Source of the DNA: Megaustenia siamemsis
Lineage: Eukaryota; Mollusca; Gastropoda; Stylommatophora; Ariophantidae
NCBI GenBank assembly: GCA_032433765.1
Contig: JAVIAB010000092.1
Span: 36,916,853 to 36,980,852, forward strand
DNA: 64,000 nucleotides
Direction of reading: 5' to 3'
Shown here: positions 46,386-56,331 of the stretch, piece by piece
Layout: each line of letters starts with the position of its first letter
Position numbering within the stretch: the stretch's first letter is position 1
Position numbers and translations under genes: made by a program
The notes under the pieces: generated by a model
Told to the model about the DNA's origin: nothing
Database searches by the model: none
The model's input: the letters and a program-made list of their open reading frames with translations, nothing else

Positions 46386-46664
46386 TGTAAAAGAAATATG
46401 ATTCAGTTGGTTCAATTTCACTGCAGTATTAGAAATTATGAGTCTGACAAGTTGAAACAGTGAAAGAGGTAAGAACACCGATCAAATATAAGTACGACCT
46501 ATGAACCGTCCAAGAGTTTTGTCAGGAACGAATATACGAACAAATGGAATAAATAGCACCATGTTACCACAAAAATTATGGCTACTACCAATTCAACAGA
46601 AAAGAACCAGTGGGAATTTTCTTTACCCTGAACAATTCCCAGAAAACCCTTTAGCAATTAGACT

Positions 46665-46910
46665 GAAAGCGGTCAGCGACTCACAGATGACAGCATGCGT
46701 CGAGAACAGAACTGATCCAGAACAACTTAGCTGTTCCGAACGTTGATCCACCTCCTAGTGGTATTCCTGAAAAAAAGACGTCTAACTAAACGAGTAGGGA
46801 TTGAAGATGTCAAGCTACCGGGTACTCACAAATGTCATCCAAGGTCCGGACATTGTGGTTGCTATAAGTTAGCGACACAACGCACATACGCCCACTTTCC
46901 GTAGGCGTTT
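46665..46910 (-). repeat. Family L, copy 7
   Basis: Minus-strand L blocks (GAGTCGCTGACCGCTTTCAG, CTACTCGTTTAGTTAGACG, CATTTGTGAGTACC). Together with copy 6 it forms a loose inverted pair. Confidence 0.55.
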
Positions 46911-47389
46911 CCTAGAGCGAAAAATGAAGACGATTAGTCGCCGGGTGAGCGCAGCGGCAAAAAAAGAAGAATTCTATTAATAGTACATAACAGATAAATA
47001 TAATCCTTTCAAACACTCTAAGTAACATATTATAGGAACTTCTGATGTTGTGACTGGCATAGGTAGAATAACTGCGAACAATTGCTACAGTGGTGCCCAA
47101 CATATAATGAACAGATAAAGCTTTCGTGGTTATCATCAATACCATATCTGGACAAGATGTATTGAAATATCACCAACTTTGAGCTGATCAATGCTTTCTT
47201 TGAGCTAAAGTATTAAAGTTTTACACAGGAGATTCAAATAAGTTGTTTGCATCTGGTTATAACAGACTCGAGGTTCTACTTCTTTGCAAATGACATACCG
47301 TTTATTTGCTTTTAATAAAATATACCCAGAGTTAATCAACCAAAATGAAGGGAAATATGAGAAATGCCAAAAGGCACCTATCCTGAAAG

Positions 47390-47500
47390 TGGTCAGTGAC
47401 TCATATCTGACTGCTTGCGTCATGATCAGTGGAAACAGATTATTAAAAATACAACCCCACCTCCACTCTGTGCCTCTGGAATCAGACTAAGAAGTCTGAC
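47390..47500 (-). repeat. Family L fragment
   Basis: GAAAGTGGTCAGTGACTCAT and CCACCTCCACTCTGTGCCTC match the minus-strand L blocks. Confidence 0.45.
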
Positions 47501-47610
47501 CATGAGAATAGTAGTCATATAAAGAAGGTAACTTAATAACCAAAAGTGTTTTTAGCTGAAATAAGGTGTACTAGCGAAAGCCCAATCATATCGTAACTTT
47601 CTGGGTCATT

Positions 47611-48660
47611 CATCATCATCACGATGTGCCATACCGGTTGGCGTAGGCGGTCATGTCCTTTCAAAATCTTCTATCTACCGTGCATCGTATCACTTCTGTG
47701 GTTGATTGTTTTCCATGCCATGACACTAAGTTATCCAGTATTTTCTCTCTTTTGTCGTCCGCGATCTCTCTTTCCCTGCATTTTGCCAGTTGTAACCAAG
47801 TATTCCAACTTTCCTCTTCTCATGATGTGCCCTAAATATGTTGACTGTTTCTCTCTGATGTTTTTTAGAAGTTCCCTTTTTGTGTTGGCTTCTTTGAGAA
47901 TTCCCTCCTTGGTCTTTTTAGCTGTCCAGGGAACTTTTAACATTCTCCTGAGAAATCCCATCTCCGTGGTCTTTAATCGTCTTTTCATTTGTTTGTCTAC
48001 TGTCATTGATTCGTTTCCATAGGTCAGAAATAATTCTATATAGCACCGATGGACTATCTTTCTCACTTATATTGACATAGATCTGTTGCCAAATGTGTTT
48101 TTCATTTTCTGAAATGCTGTTTTGGCCTGAGATATTCTGCTTTTTATATCTGTGGTGCATCTTCTATCTGATGTTATTATTGTGCCCAAGTATTTGACGC
48201 GTTGCACTTGTTTTAGATTTGTCCTATTTATTTTTATGCTGCATGATGGTGATGATTGTTTCTTAGATATTATCATTACTTCTGTTTTATTTCTATTCAG
48301 ACTGAGACGTTTTTGGTTCTTTCTTTTACTATTATGTCTATCATTTTTTTGTAGTTCATTCTCTGTCTCTGCTATAAAGACTGTATCATTCACATATCGC
48401 AAATTGTTTATGTTGTGACCGTTGACTTCAATTCGTTTTATATCTACTATTGATCTCATATTTTCGCTGTAAAGTGAAAACAAATCCGGCGACAGAACTC
48501 AGCCTTGTCTGACTCGTTTTATATATTGGAACTGTCCTGTTTTGTTGCGAATTCTTATAGCTGCTGTTTGTTGCCAGTACATGTTTTGTTTGTTTTTTTT
48601 TTTGATTCGCAGATCCTTGCCATCAATGTTTAATTTCTCCAGCACATTGATTATTTCCAT
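47611..48660 (-). mobile_element. RTE-like LINE (family A), 5'-truncated
   Basis: The minus strand encodes [80 protein letters not shown] and [20 protein letters not shown], then a GAT-type tail. The catalytic box reads YVND, so it is inactive. It is truncated just upstream of the FIDYTKAFDK block. Confidence 0.85.
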
Positions 48661-48733
48661 TTGGTTATTAGCAATAAAATTATTTCATATTTCAGTTTAT
48701 CATGATTTACTCAACAGTACCTCGTTGACATTC

Positions 48734-49325
48734 ATGGCGTGTCCTCATGCATTATCTGTTTTTTTTTCTTATATAATGATCTGCTCTGTCATCATCGGGA
48801 TTAACGTCACGGCAACTGTTCACTATGGACACGACTGTTCCGGGTCTTGTCTCATTGTATGTCCTTTATGTGAGGAAAAATCCGGAAAATGCATACAATG
48901 TAAACATCCTGGCTATACCTGTAATGACAGTTGTCCCGATGGTAATTTTGGGCTACAGTGCGAACAGACGTTGTTCTGATAGCTGTGACATCATATGTGA
49001 CCCGGAAAGTGCAGATTGTACGTGCAAGGAAACTTACTACGGGTCAGACTGCACTCTCAAATGTCCGGACAACTGTTTCAACGACACCTGTGAACAGTCA
49101 ACCGCGAATTGTACATGCAAGGGGACGTTCTACGGGTCAGACTGCACTCTCAAATCTCCGGACAACTGTTTGAACGGAACCTGTGAACAGTTAACCGGGG
49201 CCTGCGTCTCGTATGTCGATGATTCCCACGTTAAGAAGAGTCTGCCGACTACAACAAACCCAAGCATATGGATACCTTTCGCGATCGCTGCTCTTCTACC
49301 TACTCTTCTGCTTCTCTTGAATTGA
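48734..49325 (+). pseudogene. EGF-repeat surface protein reading frame with one frameshift
   Basis: Two overlapping frames make one Cys-rich protein. The first begins MACPHALSV with a hydrophobic signal-like segment and reads HYGHDCSGSCLIVCPLCEE through CPDGNFGLQCEQ. The second continues SDSCDIICDPESADCTCKET, then two EGF-like units (YYGSDCTLKCPDNC, FYGSDCTLKSPDNC), and ends with a hydrophobic tail (IPFAIAALLPTLLLLLN) that looks like a GPI signal or a terminal membrane anchor. The frames meet at about 48970-48976, where removing one T would restore the frame. The second EGF unit has Cys to Ser in CTLKS. It resembles MEGF/scavenger-receptor EGF repeats. It could be a recent pseudogene, a retrocopy, or a gene with an assembly error. 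Confidence 0.6.
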
Positions 49326-49744
49326 GCCATGGCTCAATTCTCAGTGTATATCCGTGCCAGTCGTAGCTTATATCTTAGTGGGTGTCTGCGATAGCCATGG
49401 CTGATATCTTAGTGGGTGTATGTGCTGGCCATGGCTCATATCTTAGTGTGTGTCTGGGCTGGCCATGATTCATATCTTAGTGTGTGTCTGTGCTGGCCAT
49501 GGTTAATATCTTAGTGTATATCCGTGCTAGCCATAGCTCATATCTTGGTGTGTGTCTGTGCTGGCCATGGTTCATATCTTAGTGTATTTCCGTGCTAGCC
49601 ATGGCTCATATCTTAATGGTGCTAGATCTGGTTCATATCTTGGTGTGTTTCCGTGAAGCCATGGCTCAAATCTTAATGTGTTTCTGTGCTAGCCATGGCT
49701 CATATATAGTGTGTTTCTGTGCTAGCCATAGCTCATATCTTAGC

Positions 49745-49794
<50 letters not shown>

Positions 49795-49880
49795 GCCATG
49801 GCTCATATCTTGGTGTGTGTCATGTTAGTCATATTTCATATCTTGGTGTGTCCGTGTTAATCATGTCTCATATCTATACA
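49326..49880 (+). repeat. 34-40 bp minisatellite, block 1
   Basis: About 14 variable units of the type GCCATGGCTCATATCTTAGT GTGTGTCTGTGCTG. A (GT)n run at 49745-49792 lies within it. It starts right after the EGF-like frame. Confidence 0.85.
49745..49792. repeat. (GT)n microsatellite
   Basis: About 24 GT units arising inside a minisatellite unit. Confidence 0.95.
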
Positions 49881-50526
49881 GACAGATCTGTAAGACGACA
49901 CCAAAGAAGTGCATGGGCATTTACAGCACGCTCGGCAGGCAGAATAGTCTACGAAGACAGTGGTGCATACGTCGTGACCACGAGTAGCATGACAATGGAG
50001 GCGATGGCAGTGACCAAGGCATTCAAATGGTTAGAGTCACAAGACTACACCCACGCATGTATACTGAGTGATTCGATGAGCATGATAAAAAAAAGTGGAG
50101 GCGGGCTCTGTACGCATGCAATGAGTAGAGTCGTTGCAGAAATCCAAAATACGTAAGGTCACCTTTGTCTATGTCTCTGGACATGCGGGAGTACGGGGAA
50201 ATGAAAGAGCGGACAGGTTGGCTAGCTGCGCTGTTGTTGAGGACGGGCAACCAATGGATCGGGCGGACATCATCAATGCCCTCCGAGATGTGGGAAGAGC
50301 ACATGACTTCGACAAACAAAGATCCACGTCACTTCTTCGGATGATGGAAATGGGAGTTAAGTTGGGCACAGCCAGAAATGAGACACTTAGTGGCCGTGTA
50401 AGAAGACTTATCAACCAATATAGAACTGGAGTCGTCAGTCGCTGGACACTGAGGGAATTGCCGAGGAGAGGATCTGAGCACCTATGGACATGTTCGGAGT
50501 GCAATGATGATGACCCGCAAATAACT
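49881..50526 (+). pseudogene. Retroelement RNase H domain embedded in the minisatellite
   Basis: Two frames joined at about 50150 read IYTDRSVRRHQRSAWAF, SMTMEAMAVTKAFKWL, ACILSDSMSMIKKSGGG, then VTFVYVSGHAGVRGNERADR LAS and a C-terminal tail with WTCSECNDD. The four acidic RNase H residues (D, E, D, D) and the His before the last are all present. It resembles the RNase H of I/CR1-like LINEs; no RT lies next to it. One frameshift breaks it. Confidence 0.75.
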
Positions 50527-50884
50527 CAATCTTAGTGTGTACCTGTGTTAGTCATGTGTCATATCTTTGCGTGCATGTTTATGTTAGTCATATCTTTTTG
50601 TGTGCATGTCTGTGTTTGTCACATCTCATATCCTTGTGTGTGCATGGCTATGTTAGTCACATCTCATATCTTTGTGTGTGCATATCTATGTCAATCATAT
50701 CTCATATCTTTGTGTGCATGTCTATGTTAGTCATGTGTCATATCTTTGCATGTATGTCTGTGTTAGTCATATCTCATATCTTGATGTGTGTCAGTGTTAG
50801 TCATGCCTCGTATCGCTGTGTGCATGTTTGTGTTAGTCACATCTCATATCTTTGTGTGTGCATGTCTGTGTTAGTCACCTCTAG
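50527..50884 (+). repeat. Minisatellite, block 2
   Basis: About nine units of the type TGTTAGTCATATCTCATATC TTTGTGTGTGCATGTC, related to but diverged from block 1. Confidence 0.8.
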
Positions 50885-51410
50885 TGACTCGGGCAGATGG
50901 TGCTTGTAAACCTGGGAGGGCCGACCATCTTAGGGCAGAATTCCCCTACAGAAAAGACAATCTTCTGCCTTGCAGGAAGATTGGGGACAATCGTCGACCG
51001 ACATACATATATATATATATATATGTATGTATGTATGTGTGTATGTGTGTGCATGTATGTATGCATATATATCTTCGTTCATTGAAACTCTGAGAAGAAA
51101 CGAACAAGCTGATAGCCTGGTTGGAACAACTGCCGTGGATGGGGGGCGTGCAGTGGACTCGACTGACATTATGGATGCCTCCAGGAAGGTAGGGTGCGCT
51201 GATAACTCATTTAGTTTGGACATGTGTTTATGAATCCACAAATATGCCCAGAATGCACGACCGTCAAGCCAAAACTGAGGAAACCAGAAAGGAGTGCTAC
51301 GCGAGGAAACATAGATGAATAATAAATTAACACTGAACTGGAGTCGTCAGTCTCTACTAAGGGGACCATCGGGGCGGTAATCTTAGCACTTATGGGCGTA
51401 TCCAATGAGG
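50885..51410 (+). pseudogene. Second RNase H-type retroelement fragment
   Basis: MVLVNLGGPTILGQNSPTEK TIFCL precedes an (AT)n/TATG run. RRNEQADSLVGTTAVDGGRA VDSTDIMDASRKVG then parallels the GNERADRLASCAVVEDGQPM block of the first copy. Heavily degraded. Confidence 0.6.
51004..51068. repeat. TA/TATG microsatellite
   Basis: (AT)n passing into TATG and GTGTATGT repeats within the retroelement fragment. Confidence 0.85.
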
Positions 51411-51454
51411 AAGGAAGATTATCCGTCGGCTAAACTAAACTAAGCACGCACCCC

Positions 51455-51600
51455 ATCTCCACAGAGATATTTGTGTTGTGAGGAAGGTGTAATGGTATCT
51501 GGATTAACTTTGATGTTCAACAATCCTAGCACAAATAGTTATCACTGGGTCGCTGACCTTTCTCAGCCCATTTGCTGGTGGACATCTTGACCGCCAAATT
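51455..51600 (+). repeat. Family L fragment
   Basis: GAGGAAGGTGTAATGGTATC, CAACAATCCTAGCACAAA and GGGTCGCTGACCTTTCTCAG match family L blocks. Confidence 0.45.
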
Positions 51601-51609
51601 AAAGTTTGA

Positions 51610-51880
51610 TTTGCTTTAGAGGGTAAGCACAAAGGTAAAGACTTCCTCCACGTCGCTAAATTGACATGTGGCGTTAGTGATATTTTTCAATGACCAGAGG
51701 CACATTTTTGGGTGATGTTGTCGATATTACGATAGGTCCCCTTACTTCACGCAAAGACCTCTAATGCCACTTTTAAAGGCTCGGCGAACCCCGTAGCCTT
51801 GTCGGTCAGAAAGAGAATTTGCCACATCTGGGAATTGAACCCGGAAACAGCTGATCAGCCTCTAGCGAACTTTAGAAGGA
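51610..51880 (-). mobile_element. Diverged S1-related SINE
   Basis: Minus strand: CCGGGTTCAATTCCCAGA (B box), GGGGTTCGCCGAGCCTTTAA, CATCACCCAAAAATGTGCCT and CACTAACGCCACATGTC are in S1 order. Confidence 0.6.
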
Positions 51881-52289
51881 AATAATTATTTCCAACAATG
51901 TAATAAGGGGGAGGGGACATTATTATGGTTATGGAAGGCCCCGGAATCACTGTAAACGAATTAAACTCCATAATTGCTCAATCGCCCATGCCAATGGAAT
52001 CATCCGAATTACTAACTCATCTCCCAAACAAAGAAAGATAGCTGTAGTCCCCATCATAGCAGTCTCAGCACACGCCAAAAGACATAAGGCGAAACCGCAC
52101 AGAAAGTGAACACAGCCAACTGTTCTCTGTCATAGGGGACATTATTATTTTGTGACAGCGGGTAAAACTGAAGGAACAAAAGGTAGTGGAAAACTCAGGA
52201 AATTATACTAAACAGTTTATGAGAATGAAGAGTGGTAAGATTGAAGTGCTGAGCTGAAGTAACATCTGAATTAATTGATAAACAAGTGT

Positions 52290-52565
52290 AGAGAAATATA
52301 ACCACTCGACTAGGCTACCGGCGTTCGGACAACCCGTGTTCGATTTCCGCTGGAATGATTGTGAATTGTACTCGTGGTTGAACAAAAAAAAAAATACCAC
52401 CGCCGTCGACCCAGCCCCTGACAGAAATGGGTACCAGGGTATAGTACTCTAGGAAAGTGAGGAATGCCGCCTCGCATCGTGAGCTGCGATACCTGAAGCG
52501 ACACTATCCAGAAGTCTCCGTACACTTCTGGATAGGCGGCCGAGCACAAATGGGTGAAAACTCTC
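52290..52565 (+). mobile_element. tRNA-like SINE (family S5)
   Basis: AACCACTCGACTAGGCTACC GGCG and GTGTTCGATTTCC form a tRNA-like head. The body has GACCCAGCCCCTGACAGAAA TGGGTACC. It ends near a perfect 10-bp hairpin, TATCCAGAAG/CTTCTGGATA (52507-52536). No target duplication was confirmed. Confidence 0.55.
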
Positions 52566-52959
52566 GTGCTTTATACGCCGATTCAAGTCTCATACTTTAC
52601 TGAAATAGAGAAGCAAAGTCGATATGAGGCATGATGACCTACTCTCTCAGACAAGTTACGTGAATATGATGTTGTCTATATATGTATACATATATGCTAT
52701 TTAAGGTTTTTCGAGTTCAACATTTTCATAATTTTGGATTATTCCGTTGCGAAAGTAAATCCATTAGTAGGTAAACAAGTTTATAAACAACGAACCCACC
52801 GGTTATGACGTAGCAACCGACGGAACTACTCCACCCGCCTCAGAAGGACAGAGACACCTACTCCGCTGAGAGAAGTGAGCGTGTCCTCCACGACGTTGAC
52901 AGGTTGGCAGACTTCAGTAACATCAGTTGTAGTCACTGTAATCAGTTGCGCTTTCCTTT

Positions 52960-53010
52960 ATGAAGAGGAACAACTGCGCAGCGACCTTGTTAAGTCGTAA
53001 CAATGAGTGA
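52960..53010 (+). promoter_or_regulatory. Overlapping upstream ORF at the LARP6 start
   Basis: A 16-codon ORF (MKRNNCAATLLSRNNE, then TGA) begins 43 nt before the LARP6 ATG and ends 8 nt inside it in another frame. Its ATG has T at -3 and A at +4, a weak context, so leaky scanning to the LARP6 ATG is expected. It could tune LARP6 translation if the mRNA leader includes it. A CRE-like TGACGTA lies at about 52806, in a locally GC-richer 200 bp that may be the promoter. Confidence 0.35.
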
Positions 53011-54586
53011 TACTATAGGAGTCACCGTCGTACCTGGTACTACTGAGCCGGGCAACTGTCTGGTCAGCTCTGTCGTGGAGGATGTCTCGCACCAGTTGGA
53101 CCATTCATCTTTAGAAGAAAACCGCGACGAAGGTCTGGCACCAGGATCGGAAACCCATGTCGTTGTGGTTCCACCGGTTCGAGTAGAAATAATGAAGGAA
53201 AAAGCCAGTCTTGATTCGAACTCTTGTGCACGCCAGGAAGTCAGTGGGAGACAAGATTATTCAGGTAACAATAGCAGCCTTCCTGAAATGGTTTTGGATA
53301 TGGACTCCTTGATTACTCCACCAAATGAAGAGCTGCAGCGGAAAGTTATTTCTCTGGTTGAATTTTATTTTTCAGATGAAAGCATTTTGAAGGACGCCTT
53401 TTTGCTCAAACATGTAAGGAGAAATCGATTTGGATTTGTCAGTCTCAAATTGATAACATCCTTCAAAAAAATGAAGGCACTGACAAGGGACTATCATGTT
53501 GTAGCATGTTGTTTGAAAGCATCAGAAAAATTAGAATTGAATGCTGAATGTACCAAAGTACGAAGGAAAGATCCATTGCCAGATTATGATGAAACTATCC
53601 CATCAAGAACTGTTGTTGCCCTAAACTTGCCTCTTGAAAATCCAACCATGGAAAATATGGCTGAAATCTTCTCCAAATGTGGATGTGTAAACAACTTTCG
53701 AATTTTGCGCCCAGGTTCCTCAATTCCAAGTGACTTGCACAAGTTTGCTTGTAAGTATCCGGAACTGGAGTCTACAATGTGTGCTGTTGTTGCATTTGAG
53801 AATTATGACCAGGCACAGAAAGCTTGTGAAATTCTTACAAATAGTGATGATTGGAGAAAAGGTATGCGTGTCATTCCCCTTATGGTTCCAAAAAAGAAAG
53901 ACAAAGACAAGAAAGAAAAGAAAGATATGAAGAAGAAAGAAAATAAAGATGACATCTCTCCTGAAGAATACTCAGCGGATGACAAGAAGAGACGTAGGCG
54001 AGGTGGTCACAGAAAAAAGACACGTATTGATGAGTTGAACCATGATTCTTCATGCTACAGCAGTGGATCAGAAGGTGATTCTCTGTCAAAGTCCAATATG
54101 TCATCAAGCAATAAATACCATAGTGAGGATCAATTTAGTACACACTTCAACCCTTCAAGAGCCATTCGTACAAGTCCTGTTGGCAGTCCTCACAACAAAC
54201 AACGAAACCTTGGAAAATCACCATTAATAGATGTTTATCCTGGTTTTAGTCCACGAAGTAGCCCTGAAACAGTGCGACAAAGTGTCGATTCATCAGAAGG
54301 AGATAGTGCTCCATCAAGCCCATGGGTGCAGCGGCGCTTTAGAGCTGCTCAGGAGAAAGTTACCCTGGGCAGTCCTCTTTTGGGACAACGTAACCTTGAT
54401 GGTTCTGTAACACCTAGATTAACACCCAGGATGCTGGACATGACCAATGTGTTACGTCAACCCAAAGGCCCTGATAACACAAAGGGTTTTATGGAGGTAT
54501 GGGTAGAGGGAAACCTCGTAGTATTACCATTGCCTAAGGTTATGCTACCCAGAAATAATTTTGCACAGGATATGGGAACTAGTTAA
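53003..54586 (+). CDS. LARP6: LARP6 orthologue, La-related RNA-binding protein 6, single exon
   Basis: LARP6 proteins bind stem-loops in mRNAs (collagen 5' UTRs in vertebrates) and regulate translation and localisation. This uninterrupted 527-codon frame has a Glu/Ser/Val-rich N-terminus, a La motif (about 107-190, with LVEFYFSDESILKD and RNRFGFVSLKLITSFKKMKAL), an RRM-like domain (about 202-295), a basic stretch (297-342, KKKDKDKKEKK and KRRRRGGHRKK), a Ser-rich disordered region, and the LARP6-specific C-terminal SUZ-C/LSA motif at 483-496 (VLRQPKGPDNTKGF). The vertebrate protein is of similar size. The start has A at -3. It is transcribed divergently from TCERG1, 10.2 kb away. No introns interrupt the coding region; a 5' UTR intron cannot be excluded. 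Confidence 0.95.
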   Translation: MSDTIGVTVVPGTTEPGNCLVSSVVEDVSHQLDHSSLEENRDEGLAPGSETHVVVVPPVRVEIMKEKASLDSNSCARQEVSGRQDYSGNNSSLPEMVLDMDSLITPPNEELQRKVISLVEFYFSDESILKDAFLLKHVRRNRFGFVSLKLITSFKKMKALTRDYHVVACCLKASEKLELNAECTKVRRKDPLPDYDETIPSRTVVALNLPLENPTMENMAEIFSKCGCVNNFRILRPGSSIPSDLHKFACKYPELESTMCAVVAFENYDQAQKACEILTNSDDWRKGMRVIPLMVPKKKDKDKKEKKDMKKKENKDDISPEEYSADDKKRRRRGGHRKKTRIDELNHDSSCYSSGSEGDSLSKSNMSSSNKYHSEDQFSTHFNPSRAIRTSPVGSPHNKQRNLGKSPLIDVYPGFSPRSSPETVRQSVDSSEGDSAPSSPWVQRRFRAAQEKVTLGSPLLGQRNLDGSVTPRLTPRMLDMTNVLRQPKGPDNTKGFMEVWVEGNLVVLPLPKVMLPRNNFAQDMGTS

Positions 54587-55330
54587 ACATCTTGCATCGT
54601 ATCACCTGTAATTTTTCTCACATAATTTTAAACTGTGCAAAATACAAATGAATCAACAATAATGTTTTTTTATTGACTTGTTTAGACACAAAAGGTTTTA
54701 TGTTGGAGGGACTTTAAACAAAAAGCAGCTATATTTGGTAGCACACAGCAAATTGACATAGAATGTGTCTTCATTTGTCAATGTAATAATGAATCATATT
54801 TGTAATTACAATGTTTATTCAGGAGTGGAGTGAAAGTCTGTTTGATATGCATGCCTGCATGTGTATGTTTCAAAACTCCATGAATAGTACAATAAATTGT
54901 AACTACAAGCCTAATAGTTGGTGAAATTAAAATGTTACTTTGCGTTCTGAGAATTTTATTTTTTGTTGTGATTTCAATAAGTTATTTTTTATTTTGCATT
55001 TCGGTTTAAAATGTTTGTCATGTTATACATAGAGATAGGTTGTTTTCATACATCTAGTCATCAGAAGAAGTGTTTATATATTTCATATTTAAAAAGGTAT
55101 TATTTTTAAAACAAGTTCTAAGTTTGTTGCTAACTTTTTATATTTTAATTTTTACTTAAATTTGATTATCATCTTTCAAACACATTCTTTCTTAATTACT
55201 TTATTACTTTTAATTGTATGTTTGCTGTACATTTTTTTTTTTTGCAGTGGTAACTTTATTTTGTTAATGTTGTTATGTTTTAAACATTAAATGCCCACGT
55301 CTAAAGAAAAAAATGTTTACAGTGTCATCA
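54587..55330 (+). other. LARP6 3' UTR and downstream AT-rich DNA
   Basis: No gene is seen. AATAAA at 54891-54896 is a likely polyadenylation signal, giving a 3' UTR of about 310-330 nt. The following DNA to about 55300 is T-rich and otherwise featureless. Confidence 0.45.
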
Positions 55331-55640
55331 ACCACGCACCTCATAAGACAAGGGCAGAATTTTCATAGTACTAACTGCCCCAAATTGTAAAAATATAGCT
55401 TTCTTCAACAAATCTACTTTCATCAAGTAATTCAGTAACAACTTGAACAGTTTTTTCAGAAATAATTTCTTCAGACACTTCATTTTTAGCCTGTTCAGTT
55501 AAGATGTTTTGTTAATCTTCAATTGGTGTTGATCAATTTGATTTACAATCTGATTACGTATTCATTTCATATCATTTTGAAGATAAGTGATTGTACTGTT
55601 ACAAGAATATGAAAGATTTACCTATGGCGTAATCTCTGAT

Positions 55641-55805
55641 TATCCCACAATGAGATAGAACTGCTTGCACAGAACAGAGACAGATGGCGAGATTTGATAA
55701 AATATCTTTAAAAGAAAACTGCTAGAACAAAAATTCATATAGGAGAAGGTGTATCTTGGTCTACGCCCTATGGGCCGGTTACGGCTCGAAAGGTCAATAG
55801 AAGAA
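55641..55805 (+). mobile_element. LINE J, 5'-truncated copy with TSD
   Basis: GTAATCTCTGAT at 55629-55640 and 55806-55817 is a 12-bp duplication. The insert is nearly identical to the last 165 bp of LINE J (AATGAGATAGAACTGCTTGC to GGCTCGAAAGGTCAATAG). Recent. Confidence 0.92.
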
Positions 55806-56013
55806 GTAATCTCTGATGCAGCACAATGCAGCCATTGAATAATTATGCATATGCCTGTGTCCCGCAAGGTACTCACAAGGTGATGAAATGTTTCAAATTT
55901 ATAGTGAATGTTTTTAATCAAACCGTAAGTCACATTAAATAAGATATTGTGATGTGTAGAAAATATGATGCTGTATAGAGAATAAGTTAATATTATGACA
56001 TTGGTGTCTTATT

Positions 56014-56319
56014 GGTGCTAAAAAGACCAATGAGGAAGTTCTCAAAGAGGCCAACACAAAAAGGGAGCTCTTAAAAAACATCAGAAAGAAGCAATCAACA
56101 TTTTTCAGGCACATCATGAGAAGAGGAAAGTTGAAATACTTGGTTACAACTGGCAAAATAAAAGGAAAGAGAGATCGCGGACGACAAAGAGAGAAAATAC
56201 TGGATAGCTTGGTGTCATGGCATGGAAAACAGTCAACAACAGAGCTGATACGATGTACTGTAGATAGAAGATTGTAGAGGGACATGATCGCCTACGCCAA
56301 CCGGTATGGCACATGATGA
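56014..56319 (+). mobile_element. RTE-like LINE (family A) 3' end with TSD
   Basis: TGGTGTCTTATT at 56002-56013 and 56320-56331 is a 12-bp duplication. The insert encodes [39 protein letters not shown] and [20 protein letters not shown], then GGTATGGCACATGATGATGG. Confidence 0.92.
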
Positions 56320-56331
56320 TGGTGTCTTATT

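Noticed and set aside
50535..50909. Cys/His/Tyr-rich frames (repeated CVSHISYL-type peptides)
   Set aside because: They come from the 34-40 bp minisatellite read in several frames.
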